From assembly GCA_964036045.1 (NCBI GenBank), contig OZ038389.1, positions 65,414,453 to 65,478,452 on the forward strand: a stretch of 64,000 bases of DNA, written 5' to 3'. The stretch comes from Eutreptiella sp. 'Long Island Sound 2002' (Eukaryota; Euglenozoa; Euglenophyceae; Eutreptiales; Eutreptiaceae). The notes beneath the pieces are model-generated. The model worked only from the letters and a program-made list of their open reading frames with translations, did not search any database and was not told where the DNA came from. Below are positions 1 through 9,681 of this stretch, one piece after another. The first letter of the stretch is position 1; every line of letters starts with the position of its first letter. The position numbers and the translations under genes were made by a program.

Positions 1-424
1 TGCACATCAAGCCAGCCGGGCAGCCTACAGTGTGTGGTGCTTGCACCTTCAGATTGCGCATTTGCACTCCTGTGAGCATCGGCAGAAGTTGATGTTAAAC
101 TAACGGTGGCTGTTCGATAGCCTCAGGTCCTCGATGGTCACTGTCAACATCCTTTTTCGGCCCTGCATAACACCGAACTCCAACTAATCAGCGGGATGGA
201 ACATGGACGCATCATGGTGGTAAACTAAACGCACGTTCCAGGTAACGTCCCATTCTTTGGTCCCTTGTCCTCTGTGCCGCAGAATACCTCCGATAGCACG
301 CCAGCACCCGAGGTGAAGTCGACCTTACAGGGACTGCGCGGTCATTCTGAGATTCCGCAGATTTGCAGATTCTACCTGCAATGATTTTGACGCACGCGAC
401 TACCGCACGGTGCTTCCGTCAACC
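1..424. other. No gene seen
   Basis: I see no convincing coding frame, RNA gene or repeat in this stretch. It ends at the left boundary of the inverted-repeat element that starts at 425. Confidence 0.5.
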
Positions 425-1311
425 TACAGTAAAATGTCCAATAATGTCCCAGAAAAAAGTCTCTTAATGTCCCAAATGGTCCGGATAATGTCCCAAGATT
501 TACAATTCTGAAGTCTTGGGACAAGTCTTCTACTGTCGCAAATACATTTTTGAGCTGCCGTTTTCGCGCTACCTGTCGAGAGGGAGTACCCTAGCGGCGA
601 GCGCGCTGGGGTACGACTTGGCAAACATGAGTTCAATTCCGAGTCCCCGCCGTTATGCACCAATGGCACCAATGGCCAATGCCGATTTTGAGCAGTGATC
701 GGCGCTGCGCAGCGATCCGAGCGATCGCTGAGATCGCTGCGCACAGTGGGTTCAACGCAAAAATCAAAAATTGAATTCTCGGAGACTGACTGCACCGCAT
801 CTGACTTCAATTTTAAGAAATTCGTGTTTTGGACGTTTGTACTTACATTCATTGAAATGGTATTTGTTGTTTTCGTTTTTTAAGGAATTTCACAATGATG
901 AGTTTGGGTGCCTCAATGGTTTCAAAGCCCCAGCCTCGGTAGAACATCGGTAGAACATTTTCTACAAGGAATCCACAATTTCAGTTTCTTGCGTGCTGCC
1001 GAATTTGCTTTGTGCTCCATTTTGCTTTCGTGCCACCGCAGTCGCTCCAAGGGTGGGTGGGGGGGGGGCGGGCGCAACGCGCCCGGAAGAAAATTTTTCT
1101 ACCTTTCAAGTAGGTGGGGGGGGGGGGCGCAAAGCGCTCGAAGAGAATTTTTGGAAGGTTTTCCACAAAGTCTTGTAATGTCCCAGGAAAAAGTCTCGTA
1201 ATGTCCCGAATGGTCCCAAACGGTGCCCTTTTAGGAAAGTCTCATAATGTCCCAAATGGCTGGCACCGAAGTCTCGTAATGTCCCGGGACATTATTGGAC
1301 ATTTTACTGTA
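425..1311. mobile_element. MITE-like element with perfect 26-bp terminal inverted repeats
   Basis: The first 26 bases (425-450) and the last 26 (1286-1311) are exact reverse complements. The ends read TACAGTAAAATGTCC and GGACATTTTACTGTA. If the outer TA on each side is the target duplication, the element proper is 427-1309 and begins CAGT, the layout of Tc1/mariner-type elements. Subterminal copies of AATGTCCC occur at both sides (about 441-500 and 1175-1290). No ORF inside looks like a transposase, so it is probably non-autonomous. It contains a tRNA-like stretch at about 585-660 and long G runs at 1058-1130. What is seen: exact TIRs, TA flanks, subterminal repeats. What is inferred: the superfamily. 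Confidence 0.75.
585..660 (+). repeat. tRNA-like (SINE-type) fragment
   Basis: The stretch contains an A-box-like CTAGCGGCGAGCGCGCTGG and, about 35 bases on, a B-box-like GAGTTCAATTCC. The spacing resembles a tRNA promoter, but I could not fold a proper cloverleaf, so I call it a degenerate tRNA-derived repeat. A similar A-box (CTAGCGGTAGCTTACTGG) occurs at about 48490. Confidence 0.3.
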
Positions 1312-1321
1312 CTAGGCGGGG

Positions 1322-2821
1322 ATGGTGGTTTTGAGATATCGGACTTGGCCCCCCCAAGGGTCCCAAAAGCTTCCATTAGATGTACATATGTACATACATA
1401 TGTACACGGTCTTAGCATGGGAGAGGGATATGGAGGACATGTTTTGGAAAATAGATAAGCAGGAGGTGGAGACAGCCGTCTCGCAGCTCGGACGTGCCCT
1501 GCTCAAACATAGGCGATCCACCACGCTCTTCTATGCTATTCACAGACAGGAGAAGTCGTTCGACCGTGTAGGCACAGGCACTGGACGTGAGTATTGGACC
1601 ATACCACACGCTTTTGTGGAGAAATTTGTTAAATGGGACTTGCACGAGAACGTCCTGTTTGTTGTGGGCTGCCTGATCCTGAGTCAAGGGCAGGGAGGTG
1701 TGCCAATTGGTGGCCCGCTGTCTGCGCAACTTGCGGACCTGTGGTGTGTCTGGCGCGAAATGGTATGCCTCGGTAAGGAAGGCCTGCAGGATTTTCAGAT
1801 ATCTGTGGTGCAGGGGTTACAGGCTGCAGGTGTACAACCCATGCCCACAGTCACTATGGCGCATGACGATCTGTTTATGCCGCTCAGCGCTGTACATGGC
1901 ATGCTGCCTTCGTCACATATGTGGGCTGCACCGCGATCGCGGCGCGTTGGTGCACCAGTCAGTGCGGTCCTCTCGAGTGGGCTTGAGAGTTGGTGGCAGC
2001 CCTTACAGTGGGTGGTGGCCTGGCTGTCGTTCCCTGGTGCTGAAATCCCCCTGCTCCGAATGTCCCTGTGGGATGGGGCAATAGGGGGGCGGCTCCACAC
2101 AATAGCCAAACATGCTGTGCGGTGTGACAGGCACTCCATTACTACATTTTTTATGTCCTTTGATGCGGTACAGGCTGTCCTGCCTGACATTGTGCAGCCC
2201 CGATCACCTGCTGTTGCGCCGTTCCCTTATGTGCTTATGGCCAGACTAAAGGACAATGTGTACATTTTGTGTGTCGACATCCCTGACAGGTATGTTCCAT
2301 CAGTGCGACGCCTCCTGGAGGTGTTTCTGGACTGCCTGTACCGTATACCCCTGAAGTGGGAGCCCGAAGGCCCGGTGGTCGCGTGGTGCTGTTCCCACAT
2401 CCTGTGCGGGCCGCATAGAGGCATTGGCCTGCTTCGTAAAGGGGTAACATGGGACCTGATGGCTAAAGGACCAGAGCAGGTTGAGTGGTCGAAATGGCTC
2501 CCGAAAACTGCACTCAACGCACGCATGGTCATGTCTGCATACCTGCCATCCCTGGCACATCAATCTGTGTGGCATGCGACGAATCTGCCGGAAGTGTTGC
2601 AGAATTTTCGGTCAATCTTTATGGGTGTTGGCGCCCTAGACTACCCTGATGCCTGGTGGAAGCAAACACTGCAATTAGGACACTGCACCTTGGGGACCAC
2701 ATCACGGTCTCCATGTGGACTTCCTGGGTCCAGCTGGGCCGGCACTGGACTGTGCTGTGGTCCAGCCACAGGGATGCATGTTACCCTGCACTGCCCGCTG
2801 CACATGCATGCAACGGACTGA
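1322..2821 (+). CDS. Reverse-transcriptase-like protein, probably 5'-truncated
   Basis: This 499-codon frame has the signposts of a reverse transcriptase family seen in algal and dinoflagellate genomes. Motif A is DMEDMF (Asp36 onward). A conserved GVPIGGPLSAQ block sits at about residues 126-136. An RLKDNVYI block at residues 308-315 stands where the YxDD box is expected, with only one Asp of the pair. Upstream of motif A there are only about 33 residues, partly encoded by a palindromic ATGTACATA-rich stretch, so the true N-terminus is missing or lies across an intron. The MITE at 425-1311 ends 10 bases before the frame opens and may have cut it off. The family assignment rests on recognised motifs, not on a search. 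It could be a retroelement remnant or a domesticated protein. The stop is TGA at 2819-2821. Confidence 0.55.
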   Translation: MVVLRYRTWPPQGSQKLPLDVHMYIHMYTVLAWERDMEDMFWKIDKQEVETAVSQLGRALLKHRRSTTLFYAIHRQEKSFDRVGTGTGREYWTIPHAFVEKFVKWDLHENVLFVVGCLILSQGQGGVPIGGPLSAQLADLWCVWREMVCLGKEGLQDFQISVVQGLQAAGVQPMPTVTMAHDDLFMPLSAVHGMLPSSHMWAAPRSRRVGAPVSAVLSSGLESWWQPLQWVVAWLSFPGAEIPLLRMSLWDGAIGGRLHTIAKHAVRCDRHSITTFFMSFDAVQAVLPDIVQPRSPAVAPFPYVLMARLKDNVYILCVDIPDRYVPSVRRLLEVFLDCLYRIPLKWEPEGPVVAWCCSHILCGPHRGIGLLRKGVTWDLMAKGPEQVEWSKWLPKTALNARMVMSAYLPSLAHQSVWHATNLPEVLQNFRSIFMGVGALDYPDAWWKQTLQLGHCTLGTTSRSPCGLPGSSWAGTGLCCGPATGMHVTLHCPLHMHATD

Positions 2822-3380
2822 CGGAGGGAGGGTGGGTGGGAGTCAGTCCTAGTGAAATTATGAGCTGAGGTTGCCATTGGACGAAAGGTTGGGGTACAGA
2901 CAAAGCCATATCCAGTGTACTAGCAGTTTGGCGTTGCTGTAGCTTATTGCTTGTCACTGTTGTCTCAGACCTCAACATGCTTCACTGATTTGTTTGCTTT
3001 TACTTTGTTGTGATCAGTCCGTGTCTTCGTCCTCAACTCTTCCCTAAGTCATTCCACCTCTCTCCTTTCTTCGCGCCACACTGGTTGAGGCTTAGGACCC
3101 GCTCCCCCTTTTCGGCACCCCCCCCAGCCTGCACAGCCATCTGGTAGGGTAGGGTTCTGGAACCTTGCTTTTGCTATATCTTGGGCTTACCGGCTCATAA
3201 AAAGGTCATCTAACCACCAATGGATGCGGAATTGCAAACAGCACCACAACACATTTGCGCCACCTTTTTCAACATATGTTCATTAACACAGTCTATTGGA
3301 ACCCAGGCCCAAAGATTTTTGGGTTCGGCTTCCGGGGGCGGGTGCTCTAGCGTGATGCCGGTGCACGTCGACACACCGGT
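2822..3380. other. No gene seen
   Basis: This is non-coding sequence downstream of the reverse-transcriptase-like ORF. I find no repeat or RNA signature that I can support. Confidence 0.4.
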
Positions 3381-3451
3381 TTTGATATCTGATATCAAAT
3401 AGTCAAATATCAAATGGTGAGGGGTTGGAGCTAAGCTCCAACCCCTCACCA
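3381..3451. repeat. Two adjacent perfect palindromes (hairpins)
   Basis: TTTGATATC (3381-3389) and GATATCAAA (3391-3399) form a 9-bp palindrome around one base. It is followed at 3415-3451 by an 18-bp perfect stem around A3433, with arms beginning TGGTGAGGGG. The second stem is GC-rich enough to extrude or to fold in RNA. Confidence 0.7.
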
Positions 3452-3510
3452 TCGGCAATCAATCGAACCTCGGCCTCACGAGTGAATTAAGCTACAGGGC
3501 CGAGATTTCA
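3452..3510 (-). repeat. tRNA-like fragment, minus strand
   Basis: The reverse complement shows an A-box-like TGTAGCTTAATTCACT and a B-box-like GAGGTTCGATTGA. The anticodon region is too short for a real tRNA, so this is most likely a tRNA-derived repeat. It directly abuts the hairpin at 3415-3451. Confidence 0.3.
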
Positions 3511-3519
3511 CGACGATAA

Positions 3520-5440
3520 TCGTTACCTACTAACGATTATGTAATAAAATGACCAAGGTGACCACAATTGTTTACAATTCACACCTTGAGTTTGCAACTG
3601 CTCTTTTTGAAAAAGTAAAAGCAGCCCCCAATCTCCTTCTCGTGCGTTGGGCAACTACACCCATCACACAAACTCGGCGAAACTTCTCCTCCCACCTCTT
3701 CCTTGCCACAATTGCTTCACCCAAAAGGCGGCATTGCCCAAGAAAACACCAAGATGCTTGGGAAGGGTCCAAGCTGACCTTGTCCTTCATCTGAGGGGGC
3801 TTCAATCGAAGGAGCCGCTTACAGTGGCGCCGCTGGCTGGATGAGGTTTGCTGGCCGCAAAGCCAACACCACCTTTTTTCATATCCCATTTGTGCGGACA
3901 AAGCATCCATAAATCCGAATGCATCAGATGAAAAGTATACATCCACTGAGTAGATTCATGTAAAAAAAATTAATGGATACCTTGTCCGCTCTCGATTTGT
4001 ATTGAAAATTCGGCCCAAAATCCCCTTACCGTGACAGCGCCGCAGGCGGTACCAGACGCATTCGATAAAACAACATCCGGCAGCCTGATTTAGCTATTTA
4101 ACTGGCCCTAACACCACCACATGTTGGTAAAAATGCACTTGGGGAGAGCGGAGACGGCCGCACAGTGCTACGACGCCGTATCTCAATTCTGCCGTCGCCC
4201 TTGAGGCCCCCTAACTATCATTGGCATGCACAGAGAACACCAAACAAAGGCCTCCCCACGAAAAATTAAGCAAGCGTAGTACATTAAAGTTCCAGCTCAA
4301 ACGAAGCCCCTAGCGCTGGTGGGTTCTTTCTTTGAGCCCGTTTAACATCGAGACACTGTGCCAAATATCTGCGTGGGAGAGGTGTTGCGTGAGAGGAGGT
4401 GTTGGTCATTAGTTAAGTCTTATCTTTGCTCCAGTTGAGTCCACGGCACACCATGGTGGGCTTTGTCTGGGGCTTGGGTAGCCCGCTGCGAAAAACCAAG
4501 AGTACCATGCATGCACCCGTCCATGGCTTGCTGCCCTCTCCCACGTAGAATCGACGTCATTATCGACTCCTAATCCGTAGATTTAATCGTCGTTGGACAG
4601 CAATGTATTGTGAGCTGCCATCACACGGTAGGGGAGTCAATAAAGGTCCTTCCCTCCCTTTCTGAGGCCAAACATCAACCAATCCAAAGGCAATGTGGAT
4701 GTGATGCTGGGCTAAACGGGACTTGCTGGGCTGCTGATGTTAGATCATTGCACGACAAACGCGGATGCCCCTTCCCCTGTGTGCCCTGCACATGCCTCTG
4801 CCCCCCCTATTGTAGGCAACATGATAACCGGGACCACAAGCGGCTTCTCATGAGACCTAGGGGATGCCGCCGATGTGGAGCGTGCACTTGAAGACCCCTT
4901 CGTTTGGGGCCACTTTGGATTGATACAGAGGGTTCGGACATGGCCGGATCGTGTCTCCTCATGCCGGGGGTTCTGGATAGGCATGATCCGACAAGAAATC
5001 CATAAACCATTGTACTAGCGTGCAACGGCTCTGGTAGACGAAGCGGTCACTTTGGGGAACCCTCCCAATACCTCACAAATAAATCCCATGTGGACAATGG
5101 CCTGTGCACCACTTGTAACACATTGCCAAGTATGAACAAGAAGAGGGGCCCTTGTGTGATAACCACAATATACACCTACCCATGCAGCCGGTCTCCAATT
5201 GCTGTTCGGACATGCAAGACATCTTTTGAGCAACCCACCCAGATCCTTCCTACGGTAAGCCCAAATGGGGTCAACCTCAGTGCATCCATTGATGGAAGGA
5301 TGACCCTTGACCCACATGAAATGGAGGTTTCGCGGACGTATCCAAGGTAATACCTTGGGGGCGCTGAGTTGGGCAAGGCCCGCCGGCCAAACAACCTACT
5401 ATTACCAAAGGGCGTGTTCTGGTCAGTGGGGGGGTGGGGG
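3520..5440. other. No supported gene
   Basis: Several short open frames occur on both strands, but none shows a recognisable domain or continues coherently. Confidence 0.4.
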
Positions 5441-5442
5441 CT

Positions 5443-5745
5443 CTTGCCTCCCAGCCAACTGGCTAGCGAGCCACCCGGCCACCTAGCCAGCCAGCCACCT
5501 AGCCAACCACCTTGCCACCCAGCCACCTAGCCGTGTAGCCACCATATTGGGTTGGGCGTTGCATTTTTGCATTTTGCCTCTTTGCCTTTGCTCTCAAGAT
5601 CACATCGCATCACATCACTCCAGCCATCCAGCCACCCAGCCGCCCAGCCACACAGCCACCTAGCTAGCCGCCCAGCCACCCAGCCACCCAACCACCTAGC
5701 CACGTAGCCACCATATTGTGTTGGGCCTTGCATTTTGCCTGCTCT
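5443..5745. repeat. Imperfect CCACCTAGCCA tandem repeats, in two blocks
   Basis: Short units of the form CCAGCCACCTAG are repeated irregularly at about 5450-5540 and 5625-5710. Each block is followed by a related segment (CCACCATATTGGGTTGGGC and CCACCATATTGTGTTGGGC), so the block plus its flank has itself been duplicated. A short ATG/ATC microsatellite follows at 5755-5770. Confidence 0.7.
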
Positions 5746-5774
5746 CAAGATCACATGATGATGATGATGTGTCC

Positions 5775-5945
5775 AACACAAAAAAGATTTCAACTGAAAA
5801 CTTTTTGTTCAACACAACAATTTCATGTTGAAAAATGTTTTTCAACGCAACAATTTTTGTGTTAGAAAATTTTGTGTTCAAAAATTTTGTTTTGAAAAAA
5901 AAATTTGTGTTGAAATTTTTTTTTGTGTTGAAGTATGCCACGTTG
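5775..5945. repeat. AT-rich low-complexity tract
   Basis: This is an AT-rich stretch made of variants of TTTTGTGTTGAAA and its complement. It is very unlike the GC-rich DNA that follows from about 6060. Confidence 0.6.
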
Positions 5946-6489
5946 TGTGTCTGCAGCTGCACGTGAAGTTAAAATTCATGAATTAAATTGAGCATGGGAG
6001 GGAGGGGGCGTCATTTTGCACTTCAAAAGAGGCCACACAACCTAGTGGCCCGAAATGCACCAGCAGGTGCGGGCAGCGGCACGCAGGGCGCGCTCTGCTG
6101 GGAGCATGGGGCGCTGTCGTGTGCCCGGTGCAGGAGCCCGGGTTGGGGCATCAGCCGCTGCTGCCGAGCTGGCCACGAAGGCCACGCGGGCTCCTCCGGG
6201 GGCTCAGGCTGCCCCATGGCCCCGCCCCGGGTCGCGCCAGGCCGCCAGGTGCTCGTGGTCCCTGAGGCCCGACGTGCGGGGGCGGCGGCGTTGTCCTCCT
6301 CGCTGGGGCGGGCCCGCCTGGCATCCCAGGCCCTCCCCGACTCGGGCCCCCCGGCGGCACGCCGGTGCGCGGCCCCGCCCAAGGTGCGGGGCACGCGCCC
6401 TTCCCCAGCCCTGGGGCCGGACGCCTCCAGGCCCGCGAAGCGCCAGACGCCTAACCGGGCTAACCGGGGGGTTCTAGGGGGGGCGTCAC

Positions 6490-6887
6490 ATGGGAATGCA
6501 GCGTTCTAGGGCGTTGTGCGGAACCCCTAGTTAGAACGCAATTTCCGGAACAGCCACCTAGCCTCAATTTTGGGGCAAACCACCTAAAAAAAATGGATTC
6601 AGCACCCTCAAAAACCCCCCATCCACTTTCTTTCCCCACATAACCCGCATCATACGGGTGGTTTTTTTTTGGGGGGGGGTCAAAGAGTTAGAGCACAGTT
6701 AGAACAGAGTTAGAACACAGTTAGAGCACCTTGCTCTAACTAGTTAGAGCACTAGTTATCGCGCGATAACCCAGTTATCGCGTAGTTATCGCGGGTAGTT
6801 ATCGCGCACCCCTCCTCCATCCCTCCCTAGGACAAACAACACAAAACACTTGGCACAAAGCATGTATGGTCTTTTTTCATACAACCG
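6490..6887. repeat. Insertion rich in GTTAGAAC and GTTATCGCG
   Basis: This block is missing from the otherwise similar segment at 30921-30945. It contains several copies of AGTTAGAGCAC and AGTTATCGCG at about 6685-6810, including the palindromic TTATCGCGCGATAA. A related GTTATCGCG cluster lies at 34885-35010. No clear target duplication is visible, and the function is unknown. Confidence 0.55.
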
Positions 6888-7608
6888 AACGACGGGTGGG
6901 GGGGCAGCAGACCCCCTCTCACCCCAGCCAGCGGGAGGGGGCACCCGGGACCGACCCCCCCGGCTTCCTCCGCCCACGCGGGGGCCGTGGGGACACCACC
7001 GGGTGGGGGGGCAGCACATCTCCTCTCGCCCCGGCCAGCGGGGGGGGGGGGGGGGCGATGGCCCGAGGCCGGCCCTCCCCTCAACCTCCGCCGGTGCGGG
7101 GGCCTCGGTGGAGCCGGCGGCGCGGCAGGACCCCCCCCCCCACCACCCTCCCCCCCAGCATAGTGACCCTCACCGTCGCTCCCGGAAGTTTTCAGCCGCA
7201 TCTTAGCGGCCCTGAGCAACCGCGCTCCACCGCGGCGGCGGTCCCCTCCGCGGGCACGACGACGGCCCCAGCCCAGGGCCACCAAGACGGTGGCGGACAT
7301 GTTGCGCGCGCGCCCGCCCCCCCCGCGGGCCGGGGACGGCGCGGCTGGAGGGCCCTCCTCCTCCTCTGACCCAGTGGCGGACGCGCCCTCGGCGCCGTCG
7401 CTATCCTGGTCCACACTGCCGCCGCGGCGGCAGCACGGCAGGGCCGGCACGGAAGAGACCTAGTCCCCTCCGGCTCGTCCCTCCTGGCCGCCGTGCAGGC
7501 ACAGGCGGGGGGCCTGTAGGGGAGGACATGCACGGGCGCCTGAACTCGACTCGGCCCACCTCCCGCCCCTCTGCCTCTGTACATAGACCAGTGGACGTTA
7601 ATCGACGA

Positions 7609-8630
7609 ATGCCGTATGTACATGTTTTTCACCCTATTTGGCTGTTAGGTCCGGGGGGGGGGGGGTTAGGTCCGGGGGGGGGGGGGGGGTCTCCCAAGGG
7701 ATTGGTACGCAACTGCTCATGCAGTTTTAAACGTGGCCAGCTCAAAAATCTAAGTTTTCGAAACTTGTTTTTTTTTGATACCGTGATCACCTAAAATGAT
7801 CATCCAAGGTCTGCAAAGCATGTTTTAGCCCGTATTTATGTAGTTTCCACCCTATTTGGGGTGTGTGTTCCTCGGGGTAGATTCTCTGCGAGGTGGATTT
7901 GCCGAAGGCAATAGAATTTTCAAAAATCGACCCCCCCTTTTTTTGGGACGAAAATTATGAATCTTTTGGGCTTTCCGATTTTGAGCCAAAAAACTGTTTC
8001 CGGGTCCCAACTCTATGGGGTTTGTATGGGGCGGAGTGGGACGAGCCCTTATGCAGTTTATGCACTTTTCAGGCATTTCTGCTGTGATGGCGGTTTTAAT
8101 TTGGCAATTTCGGTGACCCCGTGGTACCCAGTCTGAGGGGTGTGCGGGATGTTGTGACAGTATATGCCTACTAGGATACGGAAGGACGGTTTTTGCAGTC
8201 TCCCGCCTTGCTGAGAGCCGGTCACAACCCGTGCCAAAGATGCGAAATGACTATTTCCACCAATAATGGACTAGTGAATGGGCCGGTACAAAAACTGCTT
8301 ATGCGGTTTTTCACCATGGACAGCTGAAAAATGGAAGTTTTCGAAACTTGTTTTTATGATATTCTGACCACACGATATGACCATCCAAGGTATGTAAAGC
8401 ATGTTTTAGGCCGTATTTACATGTTTTTCACTCTATTTGAGTATTAGGTCCGGGGGGGGGGGGGGTCTCCCAAGGGATGGGTACACAACCTGCTTATGCA
8501 GCTTTTCACCCTGGGCAGCTCAAAATCGAAGTTTTCGAAACTTGTTTTTATGATATTGTGATCACCTAAAATGATCATCCAAGGTATGTAAAGCATGTTT
8601 TAGGCCGTATTTACGTGTTTTTCAAGCCTC
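7609..8630 (+). repeat. LINE 3' tail of about 195-bp tandem repeats, interrupted
   Basis: Units begin with CCGTATTTACGTGTTTTTCA or close variants at about 7609, 7829, 8410 and 8603. Each carries GTTTTCGAAACTTG and AAAATGATCATCCAAGG. Between about 7850 and 8285 other sequence intervenes, beginning with a segment (CTCGGGGTAGATTCTCTGCG) that also occurs at 32306. The same repeats end the downstream LINE at 31673-32290. Confidence 0.65.
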
Positions 8631-8708
8631 TTATTGTGAACCTGCACGTGGTGAGGCTGCCTAGCTGATCCGCAATCTTCTTGTTTTCTCTTTTGGCGCT
8701 CCCGCGTC

Positions 8709-8862
8709 TTCCCCTCCCTCGCGCCCTGCGCACGATGGGCGACCAAGCTGCCCGCCCTCCTACAGCGCCCCGAGGTCTTTACGGCCCTCGGTGCGGCGCT
8801 GGCACCCTTCCTCGCGGGCGTACCACCCGCGGGCATCGACGAGGGGGCGGCGACCTCCCTCT
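8709..8862 (+). pseudogene. LINE ORF1, 5' fragment (upstream of element B)
   Basis: The frame starting at 8709 reads through RWATKLPALLQRPEVFTAL without stops into the left boundary of element B. The clear ATG at 8735 belongs to a different frame, so the true start is not resolved. If element B and one copy of its 8-bp target duplication are removed, this frame joins at 21226 and runs on until a C-rich homopolymer near 21270. No function is recognised; the position 5' of the endonuclease/RT suggests a nucleic-acid-binding ORF1 protein. Confidence 0.5.
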
Positions 8863-8900
8863 TGGGGTGCAGCCAAGGAAGGGTGGCCTAGGAACCCCCC
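8863..8900 (+). repeat. Element B left terminal inverted repeat
   Basis: Thirty-eight bases match the reverse complement of 21180-21217 with one mismatch (A for G in GGAAGG[G/A]TGG). Confidence 0.75.
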
Positions 8901-9014
8901 TCCAAATGACATGGTAGTGCACCGCTAAAGTGACGGACCACACTTATGGGGGGTGTTTTGGGGGTCAAAATAAGCGTATAGGAACTATCACGACCCCGGT
9001 GTCGGACCAAGGGA

Positions 9015-9200
9015 GTCAACTTTTTTCGGGCAGGAACCCCCCTAGGAACCCCTTCCTAGACCCTTCCTGCACCCTTCCTGTCATGGACCCCTTAATTCCT
9101 GGTAGGAACCCCCCTTCCTAGACCCTTCCTAGACCCCTTCCTGGCCAGGAACCCCCCCCAATCTTGGCCAGGAACCCCCCTTCCTATGGCCCTTCCTGCC
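9015..9200 (+). repeat. Element B left subterminal array (AGGAACCCC units)
   Basis: There are repeated AGGAACCCC and CCTTCCTAGACCC units. The stretch GGGCAGGAACCCCCCTAGGA is found in inverted orientation in the right subterminal array (about 21000-21030), which supports both ends belonging to one element. Confidence 0.7.
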
Positions 9201-9225
9201 CCTCAAAGGCAGCCCGGTTCTCGCA

Positions 9226-9296
9226 ATGTCTGCCTGTCCGTTTGCTTGGGATTGGATGGCGGCCGTCACAGGCTCGGCCGGTACACGTGGTTGCTC
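9226..9296 (+). CDS. ORF B1, first part (split by element A)
   Basis: The frame starts with ATG at 9226 (MSACPFAWDWMAAVTG) and runs into the left end of element A at 9297. Its continuation is at 16262: removing 9297-16259 together with one copy of the flanking TC joins codons in phase. It has no recognised domain. It lies just after the left subterminal array, so the promoter of the B genes is probably there. Confidence 0.55.
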
Positions 9297-9312
9297 TGTA
9301 CCCTTCGTGAAC
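9297..9312 (+). repeat. Element A left terminal inverted repeat
   Basis: TGTACCCTTCGTGAAC is the exact reverse complement of 16244-16259. Confidence 0.8.
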
Positions 9313-9563
9313 CGGCCGTTTGAATCCGAGATTCACGGTACCGTGAATTTCACCCAATTTTGCTGTGTTTTGCTCGTAACTTGGTGCTATCGTGTGCTTT
9401 TGTCGTGCTACCTTCGCCCAAAGTAAGATGCAACAAATAGGTGCAATTTAGAGGTTTAAAGTCCCCGCATGGTTTAACAGATTTGGTGAGATTCGCGTGA
9501 ATGTGAGATTCACGCACCTAAATTCACGCAGAATTTCACGCTAGATTCACAGATTCACAGAAT

Positions 9564-9616
9564 GTGAAATTCGTACGAAATTCGTACGAAATTCGTACGA
9601 ATTTCGTACGAATTTA
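9564..9616. repeat. GTACGAA palindrome array 1 (before ORF A1)
   Basis: About four overlapping copies of TTCGTACGAA lie just upstream of the A1 start. AAATTCGTACGAATTT is its own reverse complement, so each unit can form a cruciform or bind a symmetric protein. Short ATTCACG/CGTGAAT motifs precede it (9480-9560). Confidence 0.8.
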
Positions 9617-9681
9617 CCCTCATTTCCACTGTTTCGCTTTCTCACAGCTCTCAAAGCCTTTCTTCGCATTCTCTTTTGACA

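Larger units (their letters stand above)
6067..8630 (+). mobile_element. 5'-truncated LINE copy (3' end only)
   Basis: From 6067 the sequence matches the 3' end of the LINE whose 3' region begins at 30511, starting GTGCGGGCAGCGGCACGCAG in both. The match continues through GC-rich sequence to the tail of about 195-bp repeats. The copy starts abruptly, as expected for incomplete reverse transcription. It is interrupted by about 400 bp at 6490-6887 that is absent from the other copy. It is followed immediately, in the same orientation, by the start of another LINE near 8630. No intact protein is encoded here; long frames in the GC-rich part are composition artefacts. Confidence 0.65.

Noticed and set aside
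6850-7450. Several long ORFs on both strands in the GC-rich LINE 3' region
   Set aside because: All frames are open because stop codons are rare in this composition; peptides are low-complexity and none aligns with a domain.
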